The notes under the pieces were generated by a model. That model was not told the DNA's origin. It worked only from the letters and a program-made list of their open reading frames with translations, and did no database searches. Both the position numbers and the translations under genes were made by a program. A DNA stretch of 64,000 nt from positions 610,001 through 674,000 of the forward strand of contig CM049320.1 in the NCBI GenBank assembly GCA_026874595.1. Reading direction: 5' to 3'. This document shows, in pieces, positions 1-12,177 of the stretch (positions are counted from its first letter, which is position 1; every line of letters begins with the position of its first letter). Source of the stretch: Sipunculus nudus. Lineage: Eukaryota > Annelida > Sipuncula > Golfingiida > Sipunculidae.

Positions 1-714
1 CACTTTCATTTGACATTTTTATCCAAACATACCAAAAAATTTAAAATAAAAAAAAGCGCCCGCCCGCATTGATTTCTGAAAAAAAGTGCCTGAGAACCAC
101 ACCTTTTTTTTATTTTGGCCTACATTTGATAAAATAAAACATCTTTTCAAATAAAGTATACACACTGTTGGTTGAATGAGGGACAAACAATATCATTGTG
201 CTAATTACTATCTCAGCTTTAATTTATTACTGGAATTAATAGTCAATTTCACACCTGGTGAAGTTTTTACTCTTCTGAAGTAAGGAATTACTTATCTGAT
301 GAACATCCACACTTTCATAGCAATACACCACTTTGTGAACACAATTAAATGTGCACTTTAATCATTGTAACCCTGGTTGTACAATACAAAATTTAAAATG
401 TAGCATAGCCTAGAATAAGAATGAATCAAATACAGAAAATAATAACATATTAACAATAATCATCTTGTTTACGCACCACCTGGTGGGGGGGAGGGGGGGG
501 GGGGGAGTGCAGGGCAGAGGGGAAGCCTGCTGGTAGTGGCCAAGCTGAGCAAAGGCAAGCTGCCGGGGTAGGGTTACATAATGCAAGTGAAGGCTGTACT
601 ACTAGGTGGGCCAGATGTAAACAACACTTGACATGGTGTATAAAAACTTAAATAAAAGCTACCTTTTTTAACCAATTCCTTTAAAATTTCAGGTTTTAAA
701 AGATTAAATCCTTA
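1..714. other. AT-rich noncoding stretch
   Basis: I see no supported gene. A G-rich run lies at about 484-506. The stretch is 3' of the Casz1-like exon on the minus strand, so it is probably intron of that gene. Confidence 0.5.
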
Positions 715-1240
715 TATGTATATGCTGTGAAAATTAAATCAACAGTACTTACAGGGAAAAAATGTGCCAGTTGGACAAAATTTAAGGTATTGATTTTTTA
801 TTTATGCTAATAACTTGAAAACTTTGCAAAATTCAGATCTAATTTTGGGTAAACAATTGAATCTTGATTAAATAAAGTTATATTCCAAAAAAAAGTCTCT
901 AGCTTCAGCAATTCTCATGTTACTTGTTAGGTGAGTAAATATATTTCCTGATTTTTTAAAAATTGCATTATATTTTGGCCCATAACTTCAAAATAAGACC
1001 CAACACTGACCTAATTTTATGTATGTTCATAGAAAATGTATAGAAGAATATGAATACTTAATATGATCAAAAACAGATCAGTGGTTTTGATATTAGGCAG
1101 CCTTGAAGTGTAACAAAGGCTTTTTCATGGAATCGTAGGTCCAACGGTTTTAAAACGTGCCCTGTTAACGGACGGACGGTCGATGTACAAAGGCCCACGA
1201 CTATAGCTCAGATGACTTATAGTCAACTGAGCTAAAAATG
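715..1240 (+). repeat. Dispersed repeat family B, copy 1
   Basis: The body (AAATTAAATCAACAGTACTT, then AAAATTTAAGGTA) recurs at 7360-7985, 9123-9779, 9805-11410 (interrupted) and 11550-12175, all in the same orientation. The right end carries a GGACGGACGG stretch followed by a hairpin, AGCTCAGATGACT with AGTCAACTGAGCT, ending GCTAAAA. The same terminal module closes family A copies, so the two families share an end but differ in body. The class is not recognised with certainty; a Helitron-like or other nonautonomous element is possible. Confidence 0.7.
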
Positions 1241-2700
1241 TGTAAAAATTTAAAAAAATACAGGTAGTGCCACCAGTCTGCAGGAACTGATGAACACTCC
1301 ATGATCAATATATATAGAAAGAATCGTTGCTATCAATGCATAAGTTATTCATATACTGGAGCTTTTGTATCACATTTTTGATTATTCAGGGGGGGGGGAA
1401 TTATGAGCCGAACAGCTCGGAGGATAAGAGTAACAGAAACCTTATTTCAGATTTCCAAGAAGACTTTTTCATTTTTAATTTGAAGGTCTCAAAAATAGAG
1501 AAAAAGATTCGTAAAAATTGAAAAAAATACAGTTGGCGCCAACAGGTTACAGGAACTGATGGAACACTCCATGATCAATATTTATGCAAAGAACCATGGT
1601 AATCAATGCAGTAGTTATTCAGATAATTGAGCTTTTGTATCAATTTTTTTATTATTCTGGGGGGTACTTATGAGACCCATAGCTCATAGAATATGGGTAA
1701 CAGAGACCCAATTTCAGGTTTCCACAGAGACTTTTCTTAGACCTCCCTTGATGTAAAGTTAGAAGGTTCCAGGTCAAGCGGTTATGATTTGTGCCCTGTT
1801 AACAGATGACAGCTTCTTTGAAGGTCTCAAAAATAAAGAAAAAAAATGGTAAAAATTGTAAAAAATACAGGTGGTGCCACCAATTTGCAGGAAATGATGA
1901 TACTCCATGATCAATATTCATGCAAAGAATCATGGTGATCAATGCAGTAGTTATTCAAATAATTGAGCTTTTGTATCAACTTTTTTATTATTCTGGTGGG
2001 GGGGGGGGGGGGTACTTATGAGACCCATAGCTCAAAGAATAGGGTATCAGGGACCTTATTTTAGATTTCCAAGAAGACTTTTCATAGACCTCCCTAGATG
2101 TCAAGTATAAAGATTCTAGGTCACGGATTACGATTTGAAGGTCAAAGATCATAGCTCAAAGAATATGGGTAACAGAGACCTAATTTCAGGTTTCCACAGA
2201 GACTCTTCATGGATCTCCCTTGCTGTAAAGGAAGAAGATCCCAGTTCCAGTGGTTACGATTTGTGCCCAGCTAACAGATGACAGCTTCTTTAAAGGTCTC
2301 AAAAACTAAGAAAAAAATTTGTAAAAAAATTGTAAAAAATACAGGTGGCGCCAACAGATTACAGGAACTGATGGAACACTCCATGATCAATATTCATGCA
2401 AAGAATCATGGTGATCAATGCAGTAGTTATTCAGATATTGGATATTTTGTATCAATTTTTTATTATTTTTTGGGGGGGGGGGGTACTAAAGAGACCCATA
2501 GCTTGAAGAATATGGGTAACAGAGACTTAATTTCAGGTTTCCAAGGAGATTTTTCATGGATCTCCCTGGATGTCAAGTTAGAAGATGCCAGGTCCAGCAG
2601 TTACCATATGTGCCCTCTAAATGGACGGATGGCCGGACGGACAATGGAAGAAGAGTGATCGCTATAGCTCAGAGGACTTTCAGTCAGCTGAGCTAAAAAG
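1241..2700 (-). repeat. Dispersed repeat family A with internal tandem units
   Basis: Four diverged internal units carry the block CCATGATCAATATTCATGCA, a homopolymeric G run and a CAGAGACCTAATTTCAGG-like block. The element ends at 2660-2700 in the AGCTCAGAGGACT/AGTCAGCTGAGCT hairpin. Related copies in the opposite orientation are at 57850-58740, 60795-61380 and 63553-64000. The short open frames inside are by-products of the repeat. Confidence 0.75.
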
Positions 2701-3365
2701 TGGCCTAAATTACACCAAATAAGGAAAAAAAAAAACAAAATTTTATACCTTGTGACCTTGGTGCCCTTCAAAATGACCTTCATATTCAATTTTGCGATGG
2801 CATTAACCCACATCTTTTTTACATCCTATCACTGGTCAGATCCCACATGGATGCCTGCTATTAACACGCGATGCCCTTAAAAATCATTCTAGATGACTAT
2901 CAGATTTTTTGCTGGCCAACTAATAAGCATTCATTAATCTGTGAGATAACTTTTTTTGACTGACCAATAGCTGGTACAAACGTTTTAATAAGTTTTAAAA
3001 ACACCAGGTTAATTCTGCTTCCCCAGCGATTGCACACATGTGCACCCAGTTCATGATTTGGATTGGGAAGGGCCACTCCACAGGTACAGCTACTGCTGCG
3101 AGTCTAACATCTACCAATTCGGACAAGCACAACATCATAAGGAAATCTGCTGAAAACTGACCATGTAATCTCAAGAAGCCTAACAGCCGACCAGGGATAC
3201 AAACCAGAATATATAGCAATACAGGGAGCAGGACTCAGAAAACTGTCTGTCAGATATGTCAGAATTACTACTTATATTCTGATTCTCATTACAATTTGGT
3301 AATGCTTTGATCATGCCATGGACAGCAGGATTCACAATTTGTTGTGTGACTGGTTTCATGATGAT
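2701..3365. other. Noncoding stretch, nothing recognised
   Basis: Unique-looking sequence between family A and the minisatellite. Open frames on the minus strand at 2601-3219 have no recognisable domain. Confidence 0.4.
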
Positions 3366-4372
3366 TTGTTTGGCTGATGGTGATGTGGAGATATAATGTG
3401 TTTGGCTGATGATGATGTGGAGATATAATTTGATTGGCTGATGGTGATGTGGAGATATAATGTGTTTGGCTAATGGTGATGTGGAGATATAATTTGATTG
3501 GCTGATGGTGATGTGGAGATATAATGTGTTTGGCTAATGGTGATGTGGAGATATAATGTGTTTGGCTGATGGTGATGTGGAGATATAATGTGTTTGGCAG
3601 ATGGTGATGTGGAGATATAATTTGATTGGCTGATGGTGATGTGGAGATATAATGTGTTTGGCTGATGGTGATGTGGAGATATAATTTGATTGGCTGATGG
3701 TGATGTGGAGATATAATGTGTTTGGCTGATGGTGATGTGGAGATATAATGTGTTTGGCTGATGGTGATGTGGAGATATAATTTGATCGGCTGATTGTGAT
3801 GTGGAGATATAATTTGATCGGCTGATTGTGATGTGGAGATATAATGTGTTTGGCTGATGGTGATGTGGAGATATAATTTGATTGGCTGATGGTGATGTGG
3901 AGATATAATGTGTTTGGCTAAAGGTGATGTGGAGATATAATTTGATTGGCTGATGGTGTGATGTGGAGATATAATGTGTTTGGCTGATGGTGATGTGGAG
4001 ATATAATGTGTTTGGCTGATGGTGATGTGGAGATATAATTTGTTTGGCTGATGGTGATGTGGAGATATAATCTGATTGGCAGATGGTGATGTGGAGATAT
4101 AATCTGATTGGCTGATGGTGATGTGGAGATATAATTTGATTGGCTGATGGTGATGTGGAGATATAATGTGCTGGCTGATGGTGATGTGGAGATATAATAT
4201 GTTTGGCTGATGGTGATGTGGAGATATAATTTGTTTGGCTGATGGTGATGTGGAGATATAATCTGATTGGCAGATGGTGATGTGGAGATATAATCTGATT
4301 GGCAGATGGTGATGTGGAGATATAATTTGATTGGCTGATGGTGATGTGGAGATATAATTTGATTGGCTGCTG
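3366..4372. repeat. Minisatellite, 32-bp unit, about 31 copies
   Basis: The core GATGGTGATGTGGAGATATA is followed by a variable segment (ATTTGATTGGCT, ATGTGTTTGGCT or ATCTGATTGGCA). Variants alternate in blocks, so higher-order duplication has occurred. A 378-codon frame on the minus strand (3289-4425) runs through the array only because the unit lacks stops; it is low complexity and not a gene. Confidence 0.95.
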
Positions 4373-4749
4373 GGTTTGTAAAGACTCATGATTTCATTGA
4401 AAGATGGTGATGTCAAAGCTGTCACAAATGCGGAATGATTTGTTAGATGTACTTAGTTTTCAAAAAGAATAATGTATAAGGATTACAGATTACACAAAGA
4501 TGTATCACAATAATGTATAAAGATTACTAATTAAACAAAGATGTATCACAAACCGTCAAACGTTTGGCTGACTGTATATTATTGGCATGTGACATCATCT
4601 GATGACAGAACAAAGCCTGATAAAGCAATTGGCTCCATAAAGAAAAATAGATATAAATTATAAGTATCACTGTTTGCAAAGCCAGAGAGGCACATAGATA
4701 GCTGATGACATATACACAATGGTGTGGATTTATAAATAACTGGACTTAC
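4373..4749. other. Intron sequence next to the Casz1-like exon
   Basis: Nothing coding is seen. On the minus strand it begins with the splice donor GTAAGT (plus-strand ACTTAC, 4744-4749) of the adjacent exon. Confidence 0.5.
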
Positions 4750-5666
4750 CTTGCTGTAAAGAGGCCATCTTTACCATCTGTATCTCTGCTTTATCCTTCA
4801 CGAGTGGTGAGGAGTGTGCTGTGCTTGCTGGGTCCATGTTCTTTGCTTCTGACTTGAACCCTTTACCTTCTAGTGAACTTCCACCACTTGAACGATGACC
4901 TTTGACCCCTGCTATTTTGCCATGACCCTCCCCCATGAAGCCGTACATACTTAAAAGTTCATGCATTGTTGACTCTGCATAATGATTTAACTCTGTTGAG
5001 TCTTTTCTCTTCACTGGCCTTGTTTCAACTTTGTAAGCTGTGAAGGTTTCTGTGTCCATTGACATCTCGGACATGTCAGACTCACACCGACTGGAATCGG
5101 CTCCATTGGTATCTGCCTTTAAATCAACATCCAGGGATTCCTCCATCAGCTCTTCTCCTGACATTGTTAACCCCTGGCTCTCGTCATATTTTGTGAGGCT
5201 TAAGTCCAAAGCCCCAGTGTCGTCAGGGAGAACTATTCTGTCGCCGGAGTCGTCCAGTATCAGGTTGGAATCATCTGTTCTGCTGGAGTTGATATACGCT
5301 GATATCGTGGCATTGTACTCACTGGAGCGTACAGGAAGAATTGGTTCGTCAGCAATATTATCATTCTCATCGAGCGATGCAAACTGATCAGTTTTACTGT
5401 TGTCATTGTAAATATCCATATCATCGTCCTCCTCCAGGGGCACGTGTCTGATCTGTGACAGCGCTACAGGTTTTCTGCTTTTCCGTTTATTTCTTTTGGA
5501 TGTGCTCTCTGTTTTCGGAGGTTGAGGCTCTTCAGCTTTTTCCTCATCTTCTTTCTGGCAGCCATTTTGCAGCATCTCACCAGCTTCTTTATCAATGTCT
5601 GCCATCACTGAGGATGTTTCTTCCACCAGTGTTGCCATCTATGTCACTTCCCTGACCGTTGTTCAC
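4750..5666 (-). CDS. casz1: Castor zinc-finger (Casz1-like) transcription factor, N-terminal coding exon
   Basis: The exon runs on the minus strand from an acceptor (CTTGCAG, boundary 5666/5667) to a donor (CAAG then GTAAGT, boundary 4750/4749). The ATG is at 5636-5638 after 28 nt of 5' UTR, giving 889 coding nt (296 codons plus 1 nt). Seen: an acidic N terminus; a basic block KRKSRKPVALSQI at about residues 50-62; an LDLS motif (GALDLSLTK) at about residues 143-151; and YAESTMHELLSMYGF at about residues 225-240, which resembles the YAASTMTEFLGMFGYD-type segment I recall from vertebrate Casz1. Castor proteins are nuclear C2H2 factors acting in neural and cardiac lineages; their zinc fingers would lie in later exons, at lower coordinates beyond this window. 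The basic block resembles NuRD-recruiting RRKQxKP motifs, and LDLS resembles CtBP sites. No zinc finger is visible here, so the family call rests on the conserved block. Another C2H2 repressor is possible. Confidence 0.65.
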
Positions 5667-7359
5667 CTGCAAGTAAAAACAAAAATTTTACTAAAAATAA
5701 CCCAGTGAAGTAATATGAAGTAGGCAAAATCAAATCTCTGTTCGACAGTAGCTGTTGTCAGTAAATATGTTAAGATGTTACCAGTCCTGTTTCTATGGTG
5801 TTGTACACCTCAAATAATGTTGCTCCAGTCTGTAACAAGGGACCCATGGGTCACTGTGTGAATGACTGGATGTTATAAGTGATATGAGGATTTATGGTCT
5901 TGCTGTATCAGAGTTTACGTCAGGATTCAGTGACGGTGTGATTCCCGCCTGTGCATATGATTACATCAACATTTAATGCTGGTGTGATTCCTGCCTGTGA
6001 ATATGATTGGCTGTGGAGAGACAAGCGCAGTGATGTATGACAAGCAAGTGGTTGACCCTGAGTGCAAGGGGCAGAGCTCTGCAAACCGGAAGTAAAAGTA
6101 AGTTCTACACACTGTGCTCAGCTGGTTGACCTTGAAGGTAAAAATATAAAATAACATCAAATGGAGATAAAGTCTGAGAGAAGGAGGTAATATGGGCCAT
6201 GGTATGTTGATATGTTTGGTTTGTAATGATTAATTAAAACAAGGGACCCATGGGTTACGGCGCTCAGCTGATTGTGACAGTTATAACTGCATCACCATAG
6301 ATCTTTTGAAGTTGCAATAAAAATACTATCCTCAGTGCTCAGGAACCAGGGCTCAATGAAGGCGGGGTGGGGGGAGTTACAATACCTTTGGATATAAATA
6401 CAGAATACAGATTTAATTCAATGGTGCTTACAGGGACTGGTGGGAGTTACAGTGACTCTGCATACATGTAAAGGATAAAATTTATGAAATTATTTTTAAA
6501 TATTTAAAAAAAGGGCAGAGAGATGGAACACAAAGCAAATAATTTTTATTTCCATTCTACTGAGACAGGAAAATAATGAACAAATATTTGCATTAGATCC
6601 TATTTTTTCATTTGTTTGGTCTTTTTTTTTAAGTTTATAAATTTTACTATATATTTACAGTATATCATATATATCTGAATATTTAAATTGATTCACAAAT
6701 CTAAATTGTTTCAACATTTATACTTAATTTAGTCAGGTAACATCACATTATGCACACAGATATATTCCTTTTTTTAAATATATTTTTTAAAATTGCAAAG
6801 CAATAAATATATTAAAATAACACTTCAGAATTCACAATTTTTAAATTGCACCTGTATTTATCCACGATTTGCAATGCTTCATATATTATCAAATGATGCC
6901 TACTGATGGGTTAAATCATATTTTGTTTAATTATTTAAAAGGAAATAATTTCTTAAAAATACTATATCAGAACAAGGTGGCATCTCTTGGGATTACTTCT
7001 TGAATTAATATTTCAACAAAAGTTGCGCACATTCGATAAAAAACAGCTTTACATTTAAAGAAATACAGTTGACAAAAAACAAACTATGTATTGCAATATA
7101 ATTGGTGATGATGGTGGTGGGGGGGGGGACATGGGGGGGGGGGGTGTCAGGGTAGGGCCCATGAGAATAAGTGTATGTTTATTACAGCAGGGGTGTTCTG
7201 CCAGTGCTGCATCACTAATAAGGTTACCTAGGCAAGGCTGTAGTGAGCAAGAGTCCGGTTTTGGATTTATAAAATGCAAATACATAGAGCATCTGAAAAA
7301 CTTCAATATAATTATTAAGCTTTTACTTTCAAATTTCAGAATTCAATAGATTAAATCAA
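5667..7359. other. Noncoding region with repeat fragments
   Basis: This is upstream intron or flank of the Casz1-like gene. Two fragments near 5836 and 6238 contain AACAAGGGACCCATGGGT, the reverse complement of the right end of family A (for example 61355-61380). 6500-7050 is very AT-rich. 7117-7146 has two long G runs that could form G-quadruplexes. No gene is recognised. Confidence 0.5.
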
Positions 7360-7985
7360 CATGTATCCCAGCTGTGAAAAATAAATTAAATATACTTACG
7401 AGAAAAAAAGTGCCATGGTCAAATTTGGGCAAAATTTAAGGTACCAATTTTATATTTTTGCTAATATTTTAAAAATTTTAAAAGATTTTGATCTGATTTT
7501 GGGTATACAATTAAATTTTGATTAATTAAAGATATATTTCTGAATAAAAGTCCCTAGCTATAACATTTTTTTGTGTTAAGTGACCAAATAATTTTCCTGA
7601 TTTTTTTACAAAGTGCAATATGTTTGGGCCCATAACATTTTTTAAATTATATAATACAGACATAATTTCTGGTACGTACATAGGAACTATATAGAGGAAT
7701 ATTTATGGTAGATATGAGGAAAACCAGATGAGTGGTTTTGATGTTAGGCAGTCCTGAAGTGTAAAAATAGGTTTTTAATAAAAAATTGAGGTTTTCCCTT
7801 AATTTCTCAAAGGAACGAAGTTGCAAAGACCCACTTTTTGGCTGGGTAGGAGATCTTGGGGACATCTATTTTATTATGCCGAATTTTGGATTCCTAGGTC
7901 TTACGGTTTCAAAACGTGCCACATCTACGGACGGATGGACAGACAATGGACCACGACTATAATTCATCTGAGCTAAAAATTGTTG
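7360..7985 (+). repeat. Dispersed repeat family B, copy 2
   Basis: Same body and terminal module as the copy at 715-1240: GGGCAAAATTTAAGGTACCA near 7428, a GAGGAATATTTATGGTA block near 7695 and an ACGGACGGATGGACAGAC stretch near 7930. It is uninterrupted and so serves as the reference for the split copy at 9805-11410. Confidence 0.75.
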
Positions 7986-9122
7986 CAAATAATATTTTGT
8001 GACCAGACCATTTTTCCTAATATTGAAACTGATGCATGTGAGCCGTTTGTAAACATGAGATCTATATTATTATCATGATCATTATTTGGCTTTTCAATAA
8101 ATTGTTGACAGTTTAGCAGTTGACACATTTGTTTAATTAGATTTTTTTTATATTTTATTAAATATATATTTTTTTATTTTATAAAAATGTATACAGTTGC
8201 AATATAACTAATGTCCCCAGTCCACAGGTGCAAAGACTTTGTGGTGGGGAAGGTGGAATAATGGGGAGTTACAACATCTCTGTATATGTATAGAGAGAAT
8301 TTTCACTTAATTCAACAGTGCTTACAGGATAAACAAGGGACCCATGGGTCACATCACTCAGCTGAATTTTGGAAAATATTAGTAACTGCAAAATATTTTT
8401 ATTTCTTTTGGTTTTTATGTATATTATCATTAGAAAAGTATGGGAAAATGGCCCTGCTAAAAGGAAACTCTGTAAATTATAGAATAATGGACATGAGCTA
8501 AACCATTTAGTGATGCACAAAGGGAACAAATAGGCCTACGGTAAGTGTTATATTAAAGTAACATTTCATTAACAAATAATGTGTGAAGGTAATTAAGTTT
8601 TCAAAAGTTAAATATATGGCCATATGAGTTAAAAATTAATCCAACAAAGTTTGACCAAAATTCCTAATTTTAATACTAAGTTGACAGTGTTATTCATACC
8701 TAGGCCCTGCCAACTTTAAGAGATATGAACGAAATGCTACAAAGTATTTATATCTTCTTAAATCTTGTCAGTTAGCACTTACATTAGATCCTAATATTTT
8801 ATCACATTTGAATATTAGAATTAAATTCCTGATTTTTTTCTTTAAAACAATCAAAATTGTCCAAGTCTCATCAAAAAGAATTTATTTAATATTAAAATTA
8901 TAAGATTCATCTTGTTTATTAGTCCAGTGTAATGAAGGGGTTGGTGGGGGGAGGGGTCTCCGTTGTTACTGCTCGTTGCTGAAAAAAATGTTAATTTTAA
9001 GATTCAATCATCTAGTTCATATTACAGGTCTGTCAACAGACTCTGTTGCCAGAGAAAAAGGCTTCCTGTGGTATGGTATTAACTGCAGACAGCCTGATCA
9101 AGCTCAACTCAGTGGAAAGAAC
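7986..9122. other. Noncoding stretch with a family A end fragment
   Basis: AT-rich. AACAAGGGACCCATGGGTCA near 8332 is a detached family A terminus. The short open frames at 8269-8529 on both strands overlap it and are not supported as genes. Confidence 0.45.
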
Positions 9123-9779
9123 TGCACTGAATGACCTACAGTCACCAAAGTGCACTGCTTGACAATGTAAGGGAATACAACAAGAGCCTCCAAAATATAT
9201 TCAATTACTAGCCTAATTTTGCAGCTTTTATTTTCAAATTTCAGATTTTAACAGATTAAATCCTTATGTGCACATGCTGTGAAAATTGAATCCACAGTAC
9301 TTACAGGAAAAAAACGTGCCGTGGCCAAAGTTGGGCAAAATTTGAGGTACCAATTTTTATTTTTGCTAATATTTTAAAAAAATTAAAAGATTTTGGTCTA
9401 ATTTTGGGTATACAATTTAATTTTGATAAATTAAAGTTATATTACTGGAAAAAAGTCCTTAGCTTAAGTATGTTTTGTGTAAAGCAATCAAATATCTTTT
9501 CTGATTTTTTACAAAATGCATTATGTTTGAGCCCATAACTTTTTTAAATTAAATAATACAGACCTTATTTCTGGCATATTTATAGGAACTATATAGAGGA
9601 ATATTTATGGTAAATATGAGGAAAAACAGATTAGTGGTTTTGATATTAGGCAGTCCTGAAGTGTGAAAATATGTTTTTAATAAAAAATTGAGGTTTTTCC
9701 TTAATTTCTCAAAGAAACAAAGTCGCAAAGACCCAGTTTTCAGCTTGGTAGGAGATCTTTGGGACATCTAACATTATGC
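9123..9779 (+). repeat. Dispersed repeat family B, copy 3 (first of a tandem pair)
   Basis: It starts TGCACTGAATGACC and contains GACAATGTAAGGGAATACAA. The same head recurs 682 bp later at 9805, so copies 3 and 4 form a direct tandem pair. Confidence 0.75.
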
Positions 9780-9804
9780 CAACAGCCTGGGGAGCATAGA
9801 GATA

Positions 9805-11410
9805 TGCACTGAATGACCTAAATTTCAAAGTTGACTGCTTGACAATGTAAGGGAATACAACAAGAGCCTCCAAATAAATTCAATAACTAGCCTAATTTCA
9901 GATTTTAACAGATTAAATCCTTGTGTACATGCTTTGAAAATCAAATCATCAGTACTTACAGGAAAAAAACGTGCCGTGGCCAAATTTGGGCAAAATTTAA
10001 GGTACAAATTTTATATTTTTGCCAATATTTAAAAAAAATTTAACAGATTTTGATCTAATTTTTGGTATATCTAAAGTTGTATAACTGAAAAAAAGTCCCT
10101 ATCTTTAACACTTTTGGTCTTAAATATCTTTCCTGATTTTTTTACAAAGTCCATTATGTTTGGGCCCATAACTTTTTTAAATTAAATAATACTGACTTAA
10201 TTTCTGGCATGTACATAGGAACTATATAGAGGAATATTTATGGTACATATGAAGAAAACCAGATGAGTGGTTTTGATATTAGGCAGTTCTGAAGTGTAAA
10301 AATAGATTTCTAATAAAAAATTGAGGTTTTTCCTTAATATCTGGAAGGAATGAAGTCCTATTGACCCAATTTTTGGCATGGTAGGAGATTTTGGTAGTGG
10401 TGGGAGTCGGTTCCCTTTTCATAATCGATCATTGGTTTGAGCAAACCGACTGATGATCGATTATTAATCGGTTCAGACAAATATATGCAATTATCAAAGA
10501 AATATGCAATTATCTGTGAAACTGGATCTACGTTTCCCCGGCACGCGCACGAGTGTAACGATCCTTCCACGTATAAAGACTGATTTTAAGGATCAAATTT
10601 AACGATCGGCAACGAAAGAGCATCTAAGAATGTTAGGCCTATAAAGGGGCTGTTTTTGTAGCACATGAAGGCAGATTTTACGGGCCCAGGTGCGCTTGGG
10701 GCAGATCATACCAACAAAAAAATTGTAGACAAGTCCAAAAAATTCCAGCTGAAATCCAAACACTCGACCGGCCGGGTTTGCCCCAACAAAGAAATTTTTA
10801 AGGACGACCTAAACAGATGCACCTGGCATCGGCTGAATAGATTATTTCTAAGAGAATCTCGCAAAATTGGCATAGACCTGGAGAATTTATGGAGTATTTT
10901 AACACCTTCCTGCCCATATTTTGCAATGTACGTTTCGTTTGAAAACACACCGCTAATTCTGCAGCTCCCTGCAAGTTCACAGATAATAAGTTTTATAAGT
11001 CCTACGTTCTCGCATCTACCGTGTCATACTCAGTTAAATACGGAAGTTATTTGGGAACACAGACTCATTATATGAAGCGCGGAATGTGGTAAAAAATGGA
11101 AGAATAAATTTTGTTTATAACATAAAGGCATTCTGGAAAGAAAACAATCATTATTATGATGTAATCGATAGTTGCCTTTGGTAATCGAGCACTTGAAAAT
11201 GGCAGCAAACCGACTGACTTTCGATAAAACTCGATGATCGGCCCACCACCAGATTTTTGGGACATCTAACTGTATGCCGAATTCCAGATTCGTAGGTCCA
11301 ATGGTGTCGAAACGTGCCAGTCTTACGGACAGACATCCGGACGGCAAGACGGACGACGGACAATGGACCACGACTATAGCTCAGATGACTTATAGTCAGC
11401 TGAGCTAAAA
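9805..11410 (+). repeat. Dispersed repeat family B, copy 4, split by a hAT-like insertion
   Basis: The left part is 9805-10394 and the right part 11252-11410. Comparison with 7360-7985 shows that the two parts join at the block GTAGGAGAT..TTGGGGACATCT. The break coincides with the ends and target duplication of the element at 10395-11251. The right part ends in the usual hairpin. Confidence 0.8.
10395..11251 (-). mobile_element. Nonautonomous hAT-like DNA transposon, copy 1 (857 bp)
   Basis: Left end TAGTGGTGGGAGTCGG; right end, reverse-complemented, TGGTGGTGGGCCGATC. The flanking 8-bp sequences GATTTTGG (10387-10394) and GATTTTTG (11252-11259) are a target duplication with one mismatch. An 8-bp duplication and a TAGNGNTGGGC-type end fit hAT. 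The minus strand at about 10706-10980 encodes a broken peptide with FSNETYIAKYGQ and, in another frame, SPGLCQFCEI, resembling the N-terminal C-x2-C part of a BED/CGGBP1-like finger. There is no catalytic transposase domain. A homologous copy in the opposite orientation is at 33584-34490. Confidence 0.85.
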
Positions 11411-11549
11411 ATTCATTCACAATTACTGAATATTTAAAAATGGACAGACAGACTGGTAGACAAACAATGCTGATCACTTTTACCTCCCCTTATATATGGT
11501 ACCCTGGCACAGCTAACCTCCGGTAGCTAGACGTGGTCTGCCGGCAAAT
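11411..11549. other. Short noncoding spacer
   Basis: Sequence between two family B copies; nothing recognised. Confidence 0.4.
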
Positions 11550-12175
11550 TGAAAATGCAAGTGAACACAATAGAGCCTCAAACAAAAATTCAATAACAAG
11601 CCAAATTTTTAGCTTTTATTTTTAAATTTTAGATATAAACAGATAAAATACTTATGTTAACATGCTGTGAAAATTAAATCAACAGTCCTTACAGGAAAAA
11701 AAACAAGCCATGATCAAAGTTGGGCAAAATTTAATGTACTGATTTTATTTTTAAATGCTAATAACTTAAAAAATTTACAAAATAAAGATCTGATTCTTGG
11801 TAAACAATTGAATCTTGTTCAAACAAAGTTATATACTTTCAGTCTGAAGCTTAAAAAATTATCATGTTAAATGTGTAAATATATTTCCTGATTTTTTTAC
11901 AAAAACATTTACATGCTCATGCCCATAACTGCAAGAAATTACACAATCTGACATAATTTCTGGCATGTATATAGGAAAATTATAGGATTGAAATATTTAT
12001 GGTAAATATTAAGAAAAACAGAGAAGTGGTTTTGAAATTTTTTTTAAATTGAAGTTTTTCCTTAATTTCTCAAAGGAAAGGAGCCTCAGTTTTCGGTTTG
12101 GTAGGGGACTTTGGGGTCATCTAACAGTATGCCAATTTTTTTATTTGTAGGTCTTATGGTTTCAAAATGTTAATG
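11550..12175 (+). repeat. Dispersed repeat family B, copy 5
   Basis: Body blocks as in the other copies (CTGTGAAAATTAAATCAACA near 11664; GGGCAAAATTTAATGTAC near 11721). Its right end runs straight into the 30-bp minisatellite and lacks the terminal hairpin module. Confidence 0.7.
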
Positions 12176-12177
12176 TT

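Noticed and set aside
3289-4425. Open frame of 378 codons on the minus strand
   Set aside because: It reads through a 32-bp minisatellite whose period is not a multiple of three, giving cyclic low-complexity peptides. No gene signals.
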